From a bacterium (lineage in GTDB: Bacteria > UBA9089 > UBA9088 > JAGUXG01): a DNA stretch of 7,745 nt. The notes under the pieces were generated by a model that did no database searches, had not been told where the DNA came from, and was given only the letters and a program-made list of their open reading frames with translations. The stretch is from assembly GCA_030018505.1 (NCBI GenBank), contig JASEHO010000073.1, forward strand, positions 1-7,745. The letters are read 5' to 3'. A program made the position numbers and the translations under genes. The number at the start of each line of letters is the position of its first letter. Position 1 is the first letter of the stretch. Below are positions 5,574 through 7,745 of this stretch, piece after piece.

Positions 5574-6653
5574 ATGAAATTAGCCATTATCGGACTGGCA
5601 AATTCTGGCAAGACAACCCTCTTTAATGCCCTGACAGGACAGCATCTGGAGACCACAGCCTATCCCACCCTCATAGAGAAGCCAAATTTTGGTGTGGTTA
5701 AAGTGCCTGACAAGAGGGTTAACAAGCTTTCGGAGATCTACAAACCGAAAAAATCAACCTATGCTACTGTAGAATACATTGACTATCTTGGCCTCACAAA
5801 ACAAGATGCCGACCAGAATAGAAAGGTCTTTGACCTGATAAAGGATGCTGATGCTATTGTCAATGTGACCAGGGCATTTACTGATGAGTCTGTGCCTCAT
5901 CCAATGAATGAGGTTAATCCTATGGCTGATATTGAGGCTGTGGAGTTTGAGCTTATATTTGAAGATTTAGAGTTTATTGAAAAGAGGCTGGAGAGGATGA
6001 AGAAGGATAGAAACCCCTCTGAGGCCGAGAGAAAGCTCCTTTTGAGGTGTAAAGATAGCCTTGCCAAAGAGCTCCCCCTCTCAAAACTCAAGTTTGATGA
6101 CCAGGAGCAGAAGATAATAAAGCCATTACAGTTTATCTCTATAAAGCCTGCTGTTACTCTCTTGAATATAGGAGAGGAGGATTTGCATACAGACAGAGAG
6201 CAAGAGCTTATCGAAAAGATAAAGGAATGTCGAAAGGTAAAAGTTGATGACCTCCTGTTGCTCTCTTTATGTGGAAAGATAGAGATGGAGATTGCCCAAC
6301 TAAACCCTGATGAGGCAAAGGTATTTTTAGATGACTTAAAGATTAAGGAACCTGCCCTAAATAGATTGATACAGGCAAGCTATGACCTTCTTGGTCTCAT
6401 ATCATTCTTGACTGTTGGCGAGGATGAGGTGAGGGCATGGACAATAACTAAAGGCACCAATGCCCAAAAAGCCGCAGGCAAGATACACTCAGATATTGAA
6501 AGGGGATTTATACGGGCTGAGGTTATAGGCTTTGATGATTTTATCTCGGCAAAGACTATGGTTGTGGCAAGGGATAAAGGCCATGTGAGGCTTGAAGGCA
6601 AGACCTATGAGGTAAGGGACGGGGATATAATCAACTTTAGGTTTAATGTTTAA
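5574..6653 (+). CDS. ychF: YchF-family (Obg-type) P-loop NTPase with TGS/DUF933 domain
   Basis: A 359-residue cytoplasmic NTPase of the Obg/YchF family, proteins that bind ATP or GTP and associate with ribosomes. The G domain starts with the P-loop GLANSGKTT (7-15). The switch II position reads IDYLGL (69-74) where canonical YchF has DxAGL, and the base-recognition motif is LNIGEED (197-203). A charged helical hairpin (about 115-185) interrupts the G domain. The C-terminal TGS domain (about 276-359) is very typical: VRAWTITKGTNAQKAAGKIH, ERGFIRAEVI and a terminal GDIINFRFNV. The SGKTT P-loop, rather than NVGKS, and the altered switch II suggest a YchF paralogue, not the housekeeping copy. A short deletion follows DDF (321-323), where canonical proteins have a glycine-rich loop. 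The ATG has only a weak ribosome site (GAG 6 nt upstream). The gene is flanked on both sides by the direct repeat. Confidence 0.88.
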   Translation: MKLAIIGLANSGKTTLFNALTGQHLETTAYPTLIEKPNFGVVKVPDKRVNKLSEIYKPKKSTYATVEYIDYLGLTKQDADQNRKVFDLIKDADAIVNVTRAFTDESVPHPMNEVNPMADIEAVEFELIFEDLEFIEKRLERMKKDRNPSEAERKLLLRCKDSLAKELPLSKLKFDDQEQKIIKPLQFISIKPAVTLLNIGEEDLHTDREQELIEKIKECRKVKVDDLLLLSLCGKIEMEIAQLNPDEAKVFLDDLKIKEPALNRLIQASYDLLGLISFLTVGEDEVRAWTITKGTNAQKAAGKIHSDIERGFIRAEVIGFDDFISAKTMVVARDKGHVRLEGKTYEVRDGDIINFRFNV

Positions 6654-6666
6654 TAACTTCCCATTT

Positions 6667-6686
6667 TCCGCACCCTATGATGCGGA
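6667..6686 (+). terminator. Hairpin after ychF, candidate terminator
   Basis: TCCGCA (6667-6672) pairs perfectly with TGCGGA (6681-6686) across an 8-nt loop, 13 nt past the ychF stop. The downstream sequence TTAGATAATTTT is AT-rich but lacks a clean T-run, so it is only a moderate intrinsic terminator candidate. Confidence 0.4.
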
Positions 6687-6694
6687 TTAGATAA

Positions 6695-6737
6695 TTTTAC
6701 TTGCTTATTGGTAATCATTTACCCAGGTGAAGTAAAA
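6695..6737. repeat. Nested inverted repeat in the ychF-ansA gap
   Basis: The outer arms TTTTACTT (6695-6702) and AAGTAAAA (6730-6737) are perfect complements; inside them GGTAA (6710-6714) and TTACC (6719-6723) form a second stem with a 4-nt loop. The right half (ATTTACCCAGGTGAAGTA, 6717-6734) matches ATTTACCCAAATGAACTA at 1545-1562 in 15 of 18 positions. It therefore shares a building block with the fold-back element upstream of the GT4 gene. Confidence 0.5.
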
Positions 6738-6780
6738 ATACTCGTAACCGCTTAAGCATCTCCATTAGGAGTGTCCAAAT

Positions 6781-6961
6781 GGAGATAAATTCATTTCAAA
6801 TTTAGCATTGCAAATTTAGCATTTCAAATTTAAGGAAAGAGATATAGCGACTCAAGATGCTATCTAAAGAAAATTTGAAATGATAAATGCTAAATTTGCA
6901 ATTTGCTAGTGATCTTCTGTGCCCTCTGGCTAATCTTTGCTTCAGGTGACTAAAGTGTTAC
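6781..6961 (+). repeat. Intergenic repeat, copy 2 (core of about 180 bp)
   Basis: Direct second copy of 5320-5499. Its fold-back is clear: the 22 bases at 6810-6831 pair perfectly with 6871-6899 apart from a 7-nt insertion in the right arm. An inner stem follows, AGATATAGC (6840-6848) with GCTATCT (6859-6865). The 3' third (6914-6961) is single-stranded in this fold and nearly identical between copies. GTAACCG (6744-6750) upstream echoes the left flank of copy 1. It fills most of the 334-bp gap between the convergent genes; no ORF is supported there. Confidence 0.8.
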
Positions 6962-6987
6962 GATTTATTTAAAAACAGAACATCCTG

Positions 6988-7745
6988 CTATTCCACACTT
7001 GTATATACAGAAATAAACAGACCTTCCCAACTTACAGTATGTTCATTCTTGGCCACAATCGTAACCTGCATTGGACGGCCGGGGGTTACAACCTGCTTAA
7101 ATCGTTCCGTACAACCAAGTATGAGATTTACCGGTTTTTCATTATATGTTCCCTTTAGCACTCCAAGACATTGTGAGATGGAGGTATCGGTATTCTCATC
7201 AGCAGTGGGATAATTCATAAATACGGCCAGTTCTATTTCTCCCTGCTTAACTTCTTTGGGTAATGTGGCCTCATCAATCCTGATATTGGCACTGACAATC
7301 TTGTCTTTGTCAAAACCGGCGGGTAATTGTTTGGCAGAGGCTTTGTATGCCTTGTCTGCTTTCCCGTCTTCATAAACAAAATTAAACACATTAACACTTT
7401 GTTCTCCACGAAGGTTCTTTTGCATCTGATCCTTTACCGTCTCAATATCATATCCCTGTCCAAGGAGGAACATCATTTTGACCAGTGCCGCCTCTGGAGT
7501 CATGTCCACTCCACTTATCACCCCCAACCTTGATAGGGTCGCACTGGCATCGTAAAGCCCCATTTCTACCATTCCTTGATTACACTGAGTGATGTTAACA
7601 ATCGCTAAATTTTTCTCCTTAATTGCTTTCTCAATTTCTTTTAAAAAGTCTTTATCGGTAGGGGCATTGCCTGCCCCATAAGTCCTAAAGACTATACATT
7701 TCAATCCATCTATGCTAAAGACACTGTTTAGTATTTCCGGACTTA
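6988..7745 (-). CDS. ansA: Type I L-asparaginase with C-terminal extension (5' end outside window)
   Basis: The 3' portion of an asparaginase, which hydrolyses L-asparagine to aspartate and ammonia; type I enzymes are cytoplasmic. The frame stays open to the window edge (SPEILNSVFSIDGLKCIVFR), so the in-frame TTG at 7704 is not the start and the catalytic N-terminal domain is not visible. Positions here are counted from that TTG. Family motifs are FRTYGAGNAPTDKDF (6-20), VNITQCNQGMVEMGLYD (36-52), GVISGVDMTPEAALVKMMFL (61-80) and the usual end motif NLRGEQ (97-102). E. coli-type AnsA stops within a few residues of NLRGE; here about 136 more residues follow (103-238), apparently beta-rich and unrecognised. 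Just after the stop, the minus strand has a weak 5-bp stem followed by TTTTTA (about 6971-6989). The gene converges with ychF. Confidence 0.9.
   Translation of the reverse strand, partial: SPEILNSVFSIDGLKCIVFRTYGAGNAPTDKDFLKEIEKAIKEKNLAIVNITQCNQGMVEMGLYDASATLSRLGVISGVDMTPEAALVKMMFLLGQGYDIETVKDQMQKNLRGEQSVNVFNFVYEDGKADKAYKASAKQLPAGFDKDKIVSANIRIDEATLPKEVKQGEIELAVFMNYPTADENTDTSISQCLGVLKGTYNEKPVNLILGCTERFKQVVTPGRPMQVTIVAKNEHTVSWEGLFISVYTSVE

Noticed and set aside
5289..6961. CRISPR-like array or transposon carrying ychF
   Set aside because: There are only two long copies, with no regular spacers, no cas genes and no transposase; the direct repeats alone do not make a composite transposon.
7327..7533. 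68-codon plus-strand frame
   Set aside because: Antisense to the asparaginase coding region, with no ribosome site or recognisable motif.

Overview
The window (about 40% GC by eye) looks like a bacterial chromosome segment from an anaerobe or facultative anaerobe, probably an uncultured candidate-phylum lineage. The evidence is a 2-oxoacid:ferredoxin oxidoreductase gamma subunit, a GH133-type glycogen debranching enzyme beside a glycogen-synthase-like GT4 enzyme, an atypical YchF-type GTPase/ATPase, and gene gaps packed with short hairpin-forming repeats. I recall such repeat-filled gaps from Desantisbacteria/Omnitrophota-like genomes, but no gene here fixes the taxon. There is no rRNA, tRNA, transposase or CRISPR array.

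Layout. 81-1373 (-): GT4 glycosyltransferase. 1374-1766: gene-free, holding two different repeat families. 1767-2416 (-): an overlapping pair, a 67-aa basic protein and an MNT/AbiEii-like nucleotidyltransferase, preceded by a doubtful 35-codon ORF. 2606-4558 (-): glycogen debranching enzyme. 4559-4687: compact divergent control region with two promoters and a palindrome midway between them. 4688-5254 (+): gamma subunit of a 2-oxoacid:ferredoxin oxidoreductase, followed by what may be the first codons of the next subunit gene, cut off by a repeat. 5255-5573: repeat copy 1 plus a small tandem repeat. 5574-6653 (+): YchF-like protein. 6654-6987: hairpins plus repeat copy 2. 6988-7745 (-): 3' part of a type I asparaginase with an extra C-terminal domain; its start lies beyond the window.

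How the genes fit together. The debranching enzyme and the GT4 enzyme are a usual alpha-glucan storage pair; here the nucleotidyltransferase cassette and repeats sit between them. The debranching gene and the oxidoreductase gene share one divergent regulatory region, so glucan breakdown and ferredoxin-linked oxoacid metabolism may be co-regulated.

The best candidate for something undescribed is the overlapping small-protein/nucleotidyltransferase pair (possible toxin-antitoxin or defence module). Next come the direct repeats of about 180 bp flanking ychF, the 190-bp fold-back element, and a probably leaderless debranching-enzyme transcript paired with a symmetric divergent operator.
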